Origin: Apus apus
Taxonomy: Eukaryota; Chordata; Aves; Apodiformes; Apodidae
NCBI RefSeq assembly: GCF_020740795.1
Contig: NC_067283.1
Coordinates: forward strand, 129,304,568-129,368,567
Direction: 5' to 3'
Length of the DNA stretch: 64,000 bases
Shown here piece by piece: positions 1 through 12,400 of this stretch; position 1 is the stretch's first letter; the number at the start of each line of letters is the position of its first letter. A program made the position numbers and the translations under genes. The notes beneath the pieces were generated by a model. That model made no database searches. It saw only the letters and a program-made list of their open reading frames with translations, and was not told the DNA's origin.

Positions 1-652
1 ACACAGAAAAAAAACACAGAGAGAAATGTAAAAAAAAAATACTGTAATATGATTTAATGAAAATTAAAAGGTGGATTTACAACATGCTTATTTTATGTAC
101 TTATGGGGCCTAAATGATGTATACAGGCTTTGCACTGTCCTTTTCCCAGGAATGGGTGCCATGAATGGTGTGGAGTGAATGAAGAGTTTGCATTTATTGA
201 AACTATTGATGCAGCTTCTGTTTGTATTCACTAATATGATTCAAAATTACCATCAAACACCTATTTGCTTACCATTTTCAGGTGTGTTCTAATGAAAAGA
301 AATAGACGAGATATGAAGAAACTTATCTGGTTTTATTAGTTTCTAAAAACCCTCACAGTAATGACAGAAATGGGAGACAAGATTTCACTGGCATCTTTTC
401 TACCCAAAATGTTAATGTCAGAGTCATGAGTAATCAAATGGCTACAGTAATTATCTAAGCTGTTCCCTGTATTTGTATTGCTTCAAATGTATTTATAATG
501 CTTCTGTTGCCACAGGATTTGTGAACATTTGCTTTAGGAACTGCTCCTACACATTTGGTACGTGCAAGCAGGCCTTACTGGTATGTGTCATTCCTCTGAT
601 CTCAACAGAACTGTGGCAGAAGGGCAAGCGCTGTGCTGATGTGTGTATTATG
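1..652. other. Upstream intergenic DNA, nothing recognised
   Basis: AT-rich. No exon, repeat family or RNA gene seen. A 61-codon open frame at 473-658 is chance-sized. Confidence 0.7.
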
Positions 653-782
653 TCATAGAATCATCACAGAATGTTTTGGAAGGGACCTTAAACATCTTCT
701 AGTTCCACAAACACGCCCCCTCCCCCCCACCATGGGCAAGAACACTTCCCACTAGAACAGGCTGCTTAAAGCCCCATCCCTG
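653..782 (-). mobile_element. Old CR1 LINE, 3' tail only
   Basis: On the - strand this is the end of a CR1. It has the TCATAGAATCATCACAGAATG octamer region, then the conserved GGAAGGGACCTTAAA block, CATGGGCAAGAACACTTCCC and AAAGCCCCATCCC on the + strand. About 130 bp survive, all 3' non-coding and the last ORF2 codons. It matches the classic chicken-type CR1 tail rather than the younger copies downstream. Divergence from the consensus I remember suggests an old insertion. Confidence 0.85.
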
Positions 783-2589
783 TGCTTTTGTTGTTGCTAA
801 CATCCCTTGCTTTTTGTCACTGCTACACAGCTTCACCAGTGTGCAGTATTATCTGGACTGGACTGTTTCCAGCATCCAGCTTCTTCTCAAGGCTGGTTTA
901 TGGCTGTCTTTCATGCATTGCATTCTGCAATGCCACAGTCACAGATTAGAAGAGTCTGATGAAGAAGACAGAAGAGAAAGAGGCTGGAACCTGTGATCCC
1001 AAGTCAATAGCAGGCTCTCAACAGCGGCTTCTTGGCAGGGGCTCGAGCCTAATGGTTGAATGATCAAAGAGAATATATATTTGATTTTAAGAACCATGAA
1101 CCTTCTATTTTTGAGTATATGTCTGTCTGTGCTTAGCATGTTCCACATACCTACTGATAGAAATAACTTGAAAAAGATTAACGTAATTAAAATCCCAGTC
1201 TCTTGGTGGTGCTGCTGACTGACTTCATTTGCCTGTGAGAACTCTTTAAGTAAATATTTGAAGAAGCCTACCATGCCAAACATTGTGTCATGCTTAATCC
1301 TGTATTTGTCCTTTACGTGGTACTCCCTCTGATGTCAGCAGACACTTGACATCTGAGAGTGCAGAAGAATCAGGCTAAATTGTTTTGTTGTCTCTATATA
1401 GCAAGATTAAATGGCAGGAAGCCTTCAGAAAGGTACAGAAATAATATTCCCTCCTACAACACAACGAGGATGTTTTCTGCTTTATTCTTCAAGGATTCTT
1501 ACCTATATGGATTTGTATACGTGTATGTTTATGAGAGACTGTCCATACACTTGGACAGCACAATCAGCACGTTTAAAAGTGATTGCTGCAAAGTACCTTT
1601 AATGTGCAAACAAGGAATTCCTAATACCTTTCTAAGATGTGCATTTCCATTTGCTGTTCTAATAGCACGTAACATCACAGCCAGTAACTTCTGTGCATAC
1701 AGTTTTGCCTTCACATTTCCATGTTGTGGTTGCTAAATCCTTCTGAGGAGAGACATGCAAATATGAGAGGACACACACTGTGTCAGTCAGTAATAAGCTT
1801 TAAATAATTTCTGCTTATACTTGATGGGGTCTGAGAAATGCCTCTAGTTTTTATAAGTAATTTCACAGCTGGTTCCTTTTGCTATTAGCAACACTGACCA
1901 CATTGTATGAATGGACTTTTCTCCCCCCTCTTAATAAATAAAAACAAATGACATGTTTTACAATGCTGAATGTAAATGATGGACTAATTCTGGTGTTGTT
2001 ATTCTAGATTTACAGTGACCTCACTCACTGACAACAAAATTTAGACCCCTGCGGTTGAGTCACAACAGAATAAAATTTAAACCATATTTGGACAAAACAC
2101 CTTAATAAGAAAACGGGATAAACTAATATTGCAGTTACAATGTCATTCCCGTATCAAAAACTGCCCAGAACAAGAGGACACAAAAAAAGCCGTCAGAAAG
2201 GATGATCTGCAAACCCACTTGTGTCCGAGTAGCTTCACGGGGCCAGAGAGCCCCGCTGCAGCGCAGGGACAGGCAGCCTCGGCACAGGACCGACTTCAGC
2301 TCCTTGCGAAGGGGTTGTCGAGGTGCGATCCCTTCTTTCCGGCAATAAAACACCGGAGTGTTGAGCAACAGAAAAACACCGAAAATATGTATTGCTCAAT
2401 TTTATTCTCGCGAGTCCATCCTTGGGAGCGGTAGCTGAACTGCTCTCATGGTATGTATGTATTTCCCGAACGCTAAGACATTAATATAAGCACAGCTCTA
2501 CCTGCTGTCTTCTCCAAAAGTGATTAGAAAAAAACCACTATCAAGTAATAAAGCAATAACGGCCTCATTCCTCTGAAGCTTGACCATAG
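783..2589. other. Upstream intergenic DNA before the CA2 CpG island
   Basis: Mostly AT-rich. A 114-codon - strand frame (939-1283) and a 125-codon + strand frame (1359-1736) have no recognisable homology or splice pattern. From about 2190 the CpG content rises towards the island. An AATAAATAAA near 1932 has no gene before it. Confidence 0.65.
2056..2062. promoter_or_regulatory. CA2: Consensus AP-1 site (TGAGTCA) about 1.15 kb upstream
   Basis: A perfect TGAGTCA lies in an otherwise AT-rich upstream stretch. CA2 is known as an AP-1-responsive gene in osteoclasts, so it is a candidate distal element. A 7-bp match can arise by chance in DNA of this length. Confidence 0.25.
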
Positions 2590-3084
2590 CTCCCTTCGGC
2601 TAAACGCGTTGATCTCCGCCTCCCGATCCCCGTTAATCCGTTCTAGAACCCGGCAACTGTGACAAACCCCCTCGTGAGGCGCTAGGATGCAGGCTCGCAC
2701 CCCCGCCACGCCACAGCTGCCCTGGCCGCCCAGCCCTCCCCGGCACCCCCGGCAGGGAGCAGCAGCCGCCCGCGCTGCCTTCCCCTGCGCACGCACGTAC
2801 ACACCCCCCCGAGCCGCTCACACCCGCGCACGGAGGCGCGCACCCGCCGGCTCCCGCGGCGCTGCCCCGGCCCGCCGGCACCTCCCCGAGGTCACAGCGC
2901 TCCGCAGGTGCGCAATGCGGGAGGGCAGGGAGGGCGTGAGGGAGGGGAGCAAAGCCGGGGCCACCGTCCCCCCCGGGCCTGCCTGCGGCCGCCCCGCGCT
3001 GCCCGGCTGCCGGGGGCGCTGCCGGCCGGGCCCGCCGCAGCTCCGCGGCCGCGGCCGATCGCGGATTATAAGGAACCACTCTCT

Positions 3085-3118
3085 CCGCCCCCAGCAAAGT
3101 CTCCCTCCGCCCCCTCCC
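3085..3118. promoter_or_regulatory. CA2: GC boxes (Sp1/KLF-type) in the CA2 proximal promoter
   Basis: CCGCCCCC at 3085-3092 and CCGCCCCCTCCC around 3107-3118 are Sp1/KLF-type sites. A further GGCGGG lies at 3164-3169, overlapping the DR3 element. Their position 60-90 bp upstream of the TATA box suits proximal promoter elements. Such motifs are common in any CpG island, so function is not shown. Confidence 0.45.
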
Positions 3119-3150
3119 GCGCTCTCCACCCCTTTCTCCGGCCGCGGAGA

Positions 3151-3165
3151 AGGGCATGGAGTTGG
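3151..3165 (+). promoter_or_regulatory. CA2: Direct-repeat-3 nuclear-receptor site (probable vitamin D response element)
   Basis: AGGGCA-TGG-AGTTGG is two half-sites spaced by 3 bp, the arrangement bound by VDR/RXR. It ends 8 bp before the TATA box. From memory, a nearly identical DR3 vitamin D element (second half AGTTCG) has been reported at this place in the chicken CA2 promoter. If so, this is the conserved element with one base changed in the weaker half. Binding is inferred. Confidence 0.7.
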
Positions 3166-3173
3166 CGGGAGCC

Positions 3174-3180
3174 TATAAAA
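3174..3180 (+). promoter_or_regulatory. CA2: CA2 TATA box (TATAAAA)
   Basis: TATAAAA lies 74 bp upstream of the ATG. At the usual 25-30 bp spacing, transcription would start near 3200-3210, giving a 5' UTR of about 40 nt. The exact start cannot be read from sequence. Confidence 0.9.
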
Positions 3181-3247
3181 GCCCCTGAGAGCGCGCTGGG
3201 GCCACGGCGCTGCGACAGCCTCCGCGGACAGAGCCAGGGCGCGCACC

Positions 3248-3281
3248 ATGTCCCACCACTGGGGATACGGCAGCCACGACG
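3248..3281 (+). CDS. CA2: CA2 exon 1 (residues 1-11 plus first base of codon 12)
   Basis: Encodes [11 protein letters not shown] and the first base of Gly12. The donor GTGAGT begins at 3282. This intron is in phase 1, as in other cytosolic carbonic anhydrases. The ATG is the first downstream of the TATA box and lies inside the CpG island. Confidence 0.97.
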
Positions 3282-3414
3282 GTGAGTGCCCGGTGGGTGC
3301 GGGACACCTGCCGGCAGGTCCCCGGGAGCAGCGCTCGGGACGTGTCCGCTGAGCCCCGCACCGAGCCCTTGCCCGGAGCGGAAACGAGCTCGGTGGCGCT
3401 TTTTGCCTTTTTTC

Positions 3415-3448
<34 letters not shown>

Positions 3449-6400
3449 ATTTTAACCTTGAGGTGCCTCCCGCGCCTGAGCGGGCAGCCAGGCGCTCCGC
3501 GCGGTTTGCTTGGAGCATCTTCTGGTTTCCCACTGTCATTCCTTTACTTCCGTCACGGCGCAAGGACGAGGGGAGGACGGGGCGCTGCTCCAGCATGTCG
3601 GGGGGGCCTCTCGAAGGACTCCCTGGTAAAACCCCAGGCTCCAGGGCTCGGGGACTGCCGGGTCTCTGTTATGGTGCTCACGTGGGATTTCCCCTTCCCT
3701 GTGGTATCAGCACCGGCAGCCCGCAAAGGTCGAACATTATTAGAGACAGATGTTAGTTTTGAAACCCCCTGGTTTCCAGAGTGAGGGGTATCGTTTATAT
3801 CCTCTCCTCAGCTTCGTGCCTTTTCACACTGAGGTGCTTCATGCTGTCTTGCAGGACCCGCTCACTGGCACGAGCACTTCCCCATCGCCAATGGAGAGCG
3901 CCAGTCCCCCATTGACATTTGCAGCAAGTCCGCTAAATACGACTCCTCTCTGAAGCCTCTCAGCTTCAGTTATGATGCCGGCACGGCTAGAAACATAGTC
4001 AACAACGGGCACTCCTTCAACGTGGAGTTTGATGATTCTTCTGACAAGTCAGGTGAGAACCTTATCTTCATGGAGATGGGAGAAACTGCTACTAATACTG
4101 CTACTAAAATGTCTATTTAGGCAAAAAAATAACAAGGTGTTTTGGTTTCAGTAAGGTTGGGAGCCTTTAAAGACTCAGTGTCCCTTGCAGCTCTTACACA
4201 CTAGAAGAAAGCTCATCTCCCGTTAAAAGAAAACAGCCTAACCGGGGCAGTTTTGAGCTGCCCTGGTCTAAACTCCAGAAAAGTGAATTGCTCTATTTTT
4301 GTTTAAATCAGAAGGATTGGGATAAGGCCTCAGCTGTGAAGACAAAAAAAAAAAAAATAGAACAAAGCATTATTTGACAAGAAAAAAATTAGGCATAGCT
4401 CTTCATAAGCTACTGAACAAATAGTGAAAAGAAGAGGTAAAATACATCGTAAGAAGAAATTTGCCTTAGAATAGCAAAGGGTTACAGTTAACAACTTGAA
4501 GTGAAAATAGTTTGGAAATACTTTCTTTGGTTATCAAAATATTATTTCATATTTCTGAAGCCAGTAAGCTTCCAGGTTAGTACTGAAACAGAGGAATGAT
4601 TAGACAATACCTCTTTGTTCTTTCGTAATTTTAACAGGTATTGTTCCTGACATTTATTGATGCTGGGCTTTCTAGGTAAAGATATATGTGACACATTGCT
4701 ATACAAAGTTTGCTAGCAGGAAAGTTGTTCCTCAGCATGTTACAGTTCATGCTTCAGTTTGGTGAAATTAAGCACTGAATCCTGCAAACCTTTTAGTAAT
4801 CCTTACTGAAGGAAACCCTGTATTGATGGACAGATGGAATCCAAGCTAGAGTTGCAACAAGGGCTTTGTAGGTTGTCTTTAATTGTTTAGTTTAGTTTTT
4901 CAGCTGGTTGAATTTGCAGTAATCACCACCCTGCTGCAATGAATGTGCCTCTATTTTTTATTTTAGACAGCAAAAACAATCCCATTGTAAGTCACTGTCT
5001 TCTCTAGACACTGCCTGATTTAACTTGCTTGAGCAAGTGCCCTATTTTTTCTAAGCGTTTTGTTGGTAATGTCATTCCAGGAATGGTGCTGAAAACAAAT
5101 GATCCATGCCTACTAAAAATTTGGGGGCTTTGCAGATAATGTAACAGTATAAAAGATATTCAGCATTGCACTAAGAATTTGACTGTATTTTAGATACAGT
5201 CTTTATATTGAACATTATAAAGTGGTCAGCTGTAATTCTTCACAGTCCTAGAAATTACACATAGGTCCAAGTATAATTTACACCGAGCATCCGCATTAAT
5301 ATTTGTATGGTTTAAAAAAATGGAAGAAGATATTCGGACTTCTTAGTGTTCATTTTTCTGAAGCACTGAGGAGCTGAAGTAGCTGAATGCATGTTCATTT
5401 TAACAGTGTTGTGGGGAATAAGATAAATGCCTCAGAGTACAAAAAAAAGGATTATGTTTTCAACAGATGTGTGCGAGTCTGCTCTTGCTGCCATCCTGCT
5501 CTCACTGAGTTCAAAGGAGACAGGTTCAGGTCCTCACAGTATAACAGAACTATTATGTCTTCACTTTATGTGTGCATGAATTTGGAAAGACTGTGAAAAT
5601 AAGGTTGTATTTGGTAACTTGGGAGGAGAAAATGGTGAGAACATATAATAATCTAAAGAACTGTCTGCAGGAAGAATGCTTTTTATGAGAAACGTCTGCA
5701 GAACCGGAACATCTGTGACAGGGATCCTCTGGCAGATATGCAGTGACACAGCTTTCAGAGTGGGAGGATAGGAGATACAAGTAGAAATATTCTCAGTAGC
5801 TTTATTAGTGAATTAGAAGCTGTTTATTCTTTAGGGGAAAAAACACTGAGCCAATCTTTGTGAAGCCAAGTAAGGGTGGATCCTTCAGTATCACACTTCC
5901 TGTTGAAAATTACAGTGCCTAGAATCTACCTGCCGGCATGCTTAATGGCTTCATTGGTATGCAGCTAACTAGGTAACCTACTTTCCTTACACAAAATAGA
6001 GCTGTCTTTGACTTGACTGTGCTTAATTCCCTCCTGTTTCTGAAGTGTGTGTACAAAAGTTGTACATGGAATAGTCACAAGGAGAAACTATGAGAAATTA
6101 TGTCATGTGCTGGTATGTTTTACAGAACACAATAGAATAAAGCCCTGTAAGTACTTCTTGCAGGCTACAGTACATGCTCCTGTGAGCTATCCCATATGCA
6201 GTAGTGAATTATCTGTGGTAGTAGGCACAAAATTAAGTCTTTAGATCATTGTATGTGCTTACTCATGTCTTGAAGATTATTCACAAACAAAGAAGTAGAT
6301 CCCTTCATTAAGAATCTTCAGGCTCATGAGTAATGACACTGAAGCAAATTGAACAGCAGTTCTAGATATTAATGCATGTTTGATTCCTGTGCTTCAGGGT

Positions 6401-9400
6401 TCTCGCGATACAAAAAAACCCAGGTAGTAACACTGTAGTAAAAATAGGTAAGTAAGCTAAAATACGTGATTGGCTAAAACTCTTTGAAAGTAGTTGTCAC
6501 TTACTTCTTTGATTCAGGAAAAAAGTGTGTTGATCACAGGTAACAAGAAGTAGATACTAAAATAGTCAAAGTTTTGATGTAAAATATTTTTTCCCAATTA
6601 AAAGGCTCTTCTACCAAAATATATATTTGTTACATTATGCAAGTGCATATCAGGATATGTAGTGTAAAGCTGCTGCTTGTATCAGTGAAACATAAACAAT
6701 ATAAAAAAAATCTGATTGGTTCAGATGATATTCCATCTGTATTGTTTAGAATAGTAAGGATGTAAAACAAAAGTTTAACTCTTTAAGCAGAAATAATGTA
6801 TGTGCAATTTACGTGACTAGTGTATCTTCACAGAAGAAAAGACATTCTTCTCTGCTCTTAGAAGATCTCTTTACTAACAGGTGAAACTTTAGAGACATAA
6901 ATCTTGATTCAGGTTTTACTATGCCTATGACCTATACAAATTTTCTCTTACAAAGTTGTTTTAACAGAGAAGTTATCTTAAAACCTTTGTGATAGCTTTT
7001 GAACCTTTGTTTTAATTCCTTTTAATTTTATTAGATATGCTTAGATGTCAGTAAGCATGCTTAGAAAAACCCTCTTCCTAAACGATTACCCACAAATCTT
7101 GCATGTCAGTTTTTGTAGTACAGCCTTTGAATTTCTTGGGCTACGTGACAACTGCTATATTCCAGAATACACTTCTAAAGGCTCAGACAATTCCCAAAGT
7201 GAATCCCCCTTCATATTTCACAGTTGGTAGTTGTAAGACATGCTGTACAGAAAGAAAATTCACAAATCAGCATTGCTATGTTTGTGGACTTTTTTTTTTT
7301 GATTGCTGAAATTCCATTGTGTTCTCGTGGATAGAAGATGCCTTCTGTCTAGTTTCCTTGCAGTTTTTCAGAACGTTTTCTTGGATGTGTGTGTAGAAAG
7401 TGAACAGTGAACTTCCTCTTCAGTTGTTATCCAGTTTCTCTTCTTTAGTTCTTGCAGTTTCTTTCTTAGTTCTCATGTCCACTGTCTTTTAATAACAGCG
7501 AAAGGTCAAGTATTTGTAGGCATTAGTCTTTAAAATTTCTATAGCTTTAAATAAAAGTAACAACTCATTGCAATAAACTGTCATCTGATAGAGAACTACA
7601 AATTCAGGTTCATCCACTCTTGTATCCTGGGACCTGACCTTCCCCGTACGAGTGAAGCAAATGGTGCAGTGAACAGTTAAATTATAAAAGCACACCCCAT
7701 TTTAGAATTGTATAACAAAGGACTGCCCTTCAGGGTACTTATTTTAACATATTAAACACTTTATGTTATAGTCTTCTGTAAGGGCAAATGTGTTCTTCCA
7801 GTCATTTTAAAAGATAGAAGTAAACGGTGACTTCTCAGGGCTGTAAAACCACAGGAAGTGACTTGGCTCAAGAAAGCATGAAAAGCCCTAGAGAAGTTTT
7901 TGTAACATAGTTACAGTGTGTTCTCTGTGTAAGTTTCCCAGGAAAACTTCAGAATTCACCTAAAACCTGAAACTCAAATGGAAAATTCACACAGCAGTAG
8001 GCACTGTATCAGTATTTTCTGATCATGTGTGTATGATGAGCTGATAAAAGGAAGAAGTCAATCAGCAATTCATGTATTCTGTACCAATAATGTTAAAATA
8101 CTGTATTTTAGATTTGGAACCTGACAGAAGTGAATTACAGCTATGGTGTAAGGCTCTAGGGACATTATGAAATATACTGATAATTTCTGCTTGTTGACAA
8201 GTCACTTAATTATTTCCTTCATTGCTGGTGAGCTAGAGATGATACTGAAATCAAAGACAGAGTCCTATGTAAATCTGACACTGTTGCAAATATTCAGTTA
8301 CAATAGAAGTTTAAAATTATGAAGAGACCTAGGGAAATGAAAATACTCTATTGACCTTGGAACTAGCACCACTTGAGAGACTTTGTCATTACCCAGTTCT
8401 TCCTGTAATTGTAAACATTAATGAGGAAGCTTCAACTGTCTTGATTTATGATTTGCTATCATAATTTATTTTGTGTATTTGTTATTCAGTAGTCAATGCA
8501 TGATCACTGCTTACTGTGAAAGTTGTGCCACTGTTGCTCTTTTCCCATATTCTGCCTCAGCAGGTATACTGAGGAAGAAACACACAGGTCTGCTGTCCTT
8601 AAGGAAGAACTTTGAATTCAAGTCACTGTTACTGGACTATTTTTAGGCTTCCCAGCTCCAAAGATGTAACCTTAGCTGTGCCAGAATAATATTGCATGTT
8701 ATCAGCCATGGATTAAAGGTCCACAATACAGTACAGCCCAAGCACTGTACTGACCCTTCCAAATCAGTGTAGTATTCAGACACCTGTCAAGGTGTCACAA
8801 CTACTGTTGTGCACACTTGACTAGAAGGTCAGAGGTTGTATAAGTTGTGTAATCTTTAAGGCATTTCTCTAGTGAACTGGGATCACCAGACGCTGCAAAG
8901 TCTCTGTAAGCAGGTGACTTGAGAATAGAACTAGTATTTCCAGGAACTGGAAGGGAAGATAAGAGGGCCTGAGATAAGTCCTGCATGGTTCAGGCCTTAA
9001 TTTCTTTAAAGAGCACAAAAGTGCCCTTCATTTGCATAAACTTTGTTTGTGATTTTTTTTTTTTGTTTGGTTTTTGACATGCAACTTCTAACTAGAATTC
9101 TGACATGGATTGTCTTTAAGAATCATGGTAACTTCCTCCCTTCTTCCAAATTCCTCCTCTAGAGGTGCTTTTAGTGCAAAAGCAGGATAAACTAGTCAGT
9201 TGTTATCACTTAGGGCCACTTAGAAAAGTTTATTTTTAAGATGTAGTAAAAGCCATGTGCCAGATGTCACTATGACTACTCTTCCCAGCTGATATATTTG
9301 TTGATTTACTTATATGCATGAGGGACTGCTCCTTTCTTACAAGCAATGCTCATGCAATACATTTGTTCATCCTCTTAGATCTCAGCATAGTATGAGCACC

Positions 9401-12400
9401 ATAATGAATACACAATTTTTGGTACAGTAAGCAGTCACTGAGATTAATATTACAGGTATTACCATCAGAAATTAAACCAGTTCTTATTTTGAAGAGAGTT
9501 TTAATGCTTCCAAGAACTCAGTTCTTACAAAGTCATTGTCAGTTGCAATGGTGTGAAACGTGAGGACTGAAGGCTGATCAGGGACTCAGTACAGCACCTT
9601 ATGACTCTCCAAGAACCTCTGTTTAAGAGACTACATGAGAAATAAACTCCACTTGTCCCAGGGAGTGAGAGGAAAGTTAAGAACCTGAATTATTTTCTGT
9701 CTCTCTGAGTGCTACTCTTTCTAGATGAAAGAGTTCAGCTGAGGTAAATCAGAACCACTGACCTGCTGCTGATCCACACGTCTGCAGACCTGCTGCATTT
9801 TGGCACATGTTTCATTCTGGTCTATCTCTGTGGACCATCCTTCTTGCCTTATCAGACTAACCTTCTAGCAGGGTCAGAGTAGGGTTTTCTTCTGAGATAC
9901 CAGTTACGTAGTTTTACTCTTGGGTGAAACCTATTACAGATGTTTTCTGCGAGTATGATCCTTACGGTCAGATGCTTGCATGCCATCTTGCTCTCTTGCT
10001 TGTCATGATACAGCAGCAGAGGAGGAATGTCTGAAAGAGATAATGTAAAGAAGGAAACATCTCACAAAATGAGACTCTCTGTGCTCCACATTTCACAGGA
10101 CTGACAGCTCACCCTAGCTGAACTCTTCAGTCCACCAGATGGGGAAGCCCATCTTTGCATAAGAACATCCTCTAAGAGCCTTTTTTTGTGCTATTAATAG
10201 TGCATGGTGCTCAAGATCTTTTTCTCAAGTAATGCTAAGTCTCCTCAAGGCCTGTTTTCTATCATACAGATGTCTGTGTATACACAGAATCTTGCAAAAA
10301 TCAACATTAATGTATAGACTATGCATATATTTACATATGCACATACTTAAAATGTCACAGACACATGCACATCTGCTGTAGGCTGATACAAAATCGTGGC
10401 TTTCTTTATACCAAAGCAATGTATATGCAAGAGGGCTGTCCTCAAAGACAGATTCTGTGACATGTCCTGCTGCTAGGTTGTTGTTTGATGGAATTTTAAT
10501 TAGAACTCACTTTTCTATATTTGGAGCGCTGTGCATCCATTGTGCTGTAGTGGGCTCATTATTTCAGCTACTAGAAGGAGCTTTGCTGTCAGTGATTTCC
10601 ATTTTGAGAACATTTTCTCATTCTGCACTGTCTCAGAGTAAAAATCTTTAGTATTTTTCTTACCAGACTAATTTTTATGATAGGAAAAAAATAATTCTAA
10701 CTCATGAAATGATCTTGTAGTTCAGCCATTTTGTGTCTTTGTTTGAGAGCTTTATTGCCTTGATGAGATTTATTAGTCTGCTGCACTATATAGAGAGAAC
10801 CTCCCATAGGAGGTAACTAAATAACAGTAATTCCACAGTATTGCTGCAAAAATTCACAAATGTGGATGCTGCCATGCCCCGAAAAAAAGCTAGGAAGTGT
10901 TCAACAGTATTTTTTACAAAGCTGTTTTGTTCCACATAGGAAAGGTGAATACCTGGTGACTTGCCTTTACATAGAACAGTGAAGTTATGTGGCCTCAGTA
11001 AAGAGCTGTCCCAGATAGAGTTAACCTTCTTTATCCAAGATATCCCACAGACATAAAGGTAGCAGTTTGTGTGGTTATTTGATTTTCCAAATTACAGCTG
11101 CTAATACTTAGGCTCATCTAATTTGGAAAATGTTATGAGAACATTTAATAACAGTGCAATATAATTGCTGGATGTTACTAGTATTACTTCTCCAGTAAGA
11201 ATAAAAGGTTGATGGCAGTTACTATTTCATAATCTAAGCAAAGTAGCTCCAAATTTGTCTCATTGTAACATTTCAAGTAACTGTCAAATAGAAAAAAATA
11301 AAATAAAATTGCCTTTTCCAGCTGTTGCTTCTTGGGCTGTTGCACATCTATGGAGACCAGGTTACTGCTGTAGATTGTGTTGAGTAGGATGAACCTGTAT
11401 GAAAGCAATGTGTTTTCCAGGTTGGTTGATGCTCTCTTCACCTTGCATCTGAAGCCATGCTATGTAACAGAAGGGAGAGCAGCTGTATATGTATTTCCAG
11501 GATGGTGTACACTAATATGGATTTGAAAAGGAAGGGGGCTAATGGTGAAATGCTCAAACGTGATTTGGAGTTTCCCCATCCCTCCGAAAAGAAGGGGATG
11601 GAAAGGTTGGATTTCTGTTGTCAATGTGGTGTTAATTGATGTTCATGTCACACAGGACAGGGATGTTCTTCATATGACTGTTGCTCTGATTCCTGATGAA
11701 CTTTCAGGCTGCAAGAGCTGGTAGCATTTATTCATGGTTTAAAAAGCTTGTGTTGGGAAAAAATGAAGCTTTAACATTTCTACTTTGCCTTTTAAGTTTA
11801 ATTTTAAAATTTACTTCCTTGGAAAGGCTGAGAAGTATTAAAAAATAGTAACTGCTTAATGTAAGCTAGAACAAGAAGGGCTGTTCTGTAATTAAGCCTG
11901 CTGAATTTGTATTAATTTACACTAATCTAATTATTACTTTCTTTGAATGCTCTGCTGTGAGTCAAAATAAGCTAGTGCTGGATTTGAGAACCACAGAATG
12001 AGAAAAGTAAGCAAAAACTGCCAACAGGTTTTTCTCTATCTTTTGATTTTTTGAGACTATAACAAACTGTGTAAACAAGTAACACTGCAAATGGATTTCT
12101 GAATATTGCATGGTTTTGCTTTTCAGCATGCTTTCCATTGATTAATAATGGCAGATTAACCTGTTCTGCGCTACTGCTTTCTGAGGCTGAGGAATGGTGG
12201 AACCTCAGTTCATATGTACCTGCACCGAGCAGCTAGTCCATTAGCCAAAGGAACTGAAGCTGAGACATTGCAACTCCATGGCATAATTCTTAAATGAAGT
12301 ATGATAATTGTGTGGATTAAATGATTTTGCATCTGTAAAGACATAGCAAGCCATTACTTTGTTTTCAAAAGGAACTAATGCAGTCACTGTTCTGGAAAAA

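Larger units (their letters stand above)
2590..3420. promoter_or_regulatory. CA2: CpG island over the CA2 promoter, exon 1 and start of intron 1
   Basis: This stretch is very GC-rich with many CpG dinucleotides, against AT-rich DNA on both sides. Limits are by eye. It ends near a 26-nt T run in intron 1. The long open frames on both strands here are a by-product of the base composition and are not called as genes. A CpG island joined to a strong TATA box fits a gene with both basal and inducible expression. Confidence 0.85.

Noticed and set aside
1928..1942. AATAAATAAA as a possible polyadenylation site of an upstream gene such as CA3 or CA13
   Set aside because: No exon of any carbonic anhydrase or other gene is visible in the 1.9 kb before it.
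3064..3071. Second TATA-like sequence (ATTATAAG)
   Set aside because: It lies 110 bp further upstream and is a poorer match than TATAAAA at 3174, which has the right spacing to the ATG.
2633..3756. Long open frames on both strands in the CpG island (up to 176 codons)
   Set aside because: High GC removes stop codons by composition. The products are low-complexity Arg/Pro/Gly/Ala runs, and one frame reads a T tract as poly-Lys or poly-Phe. The only supported coding sequence here is CA2 exon 1.
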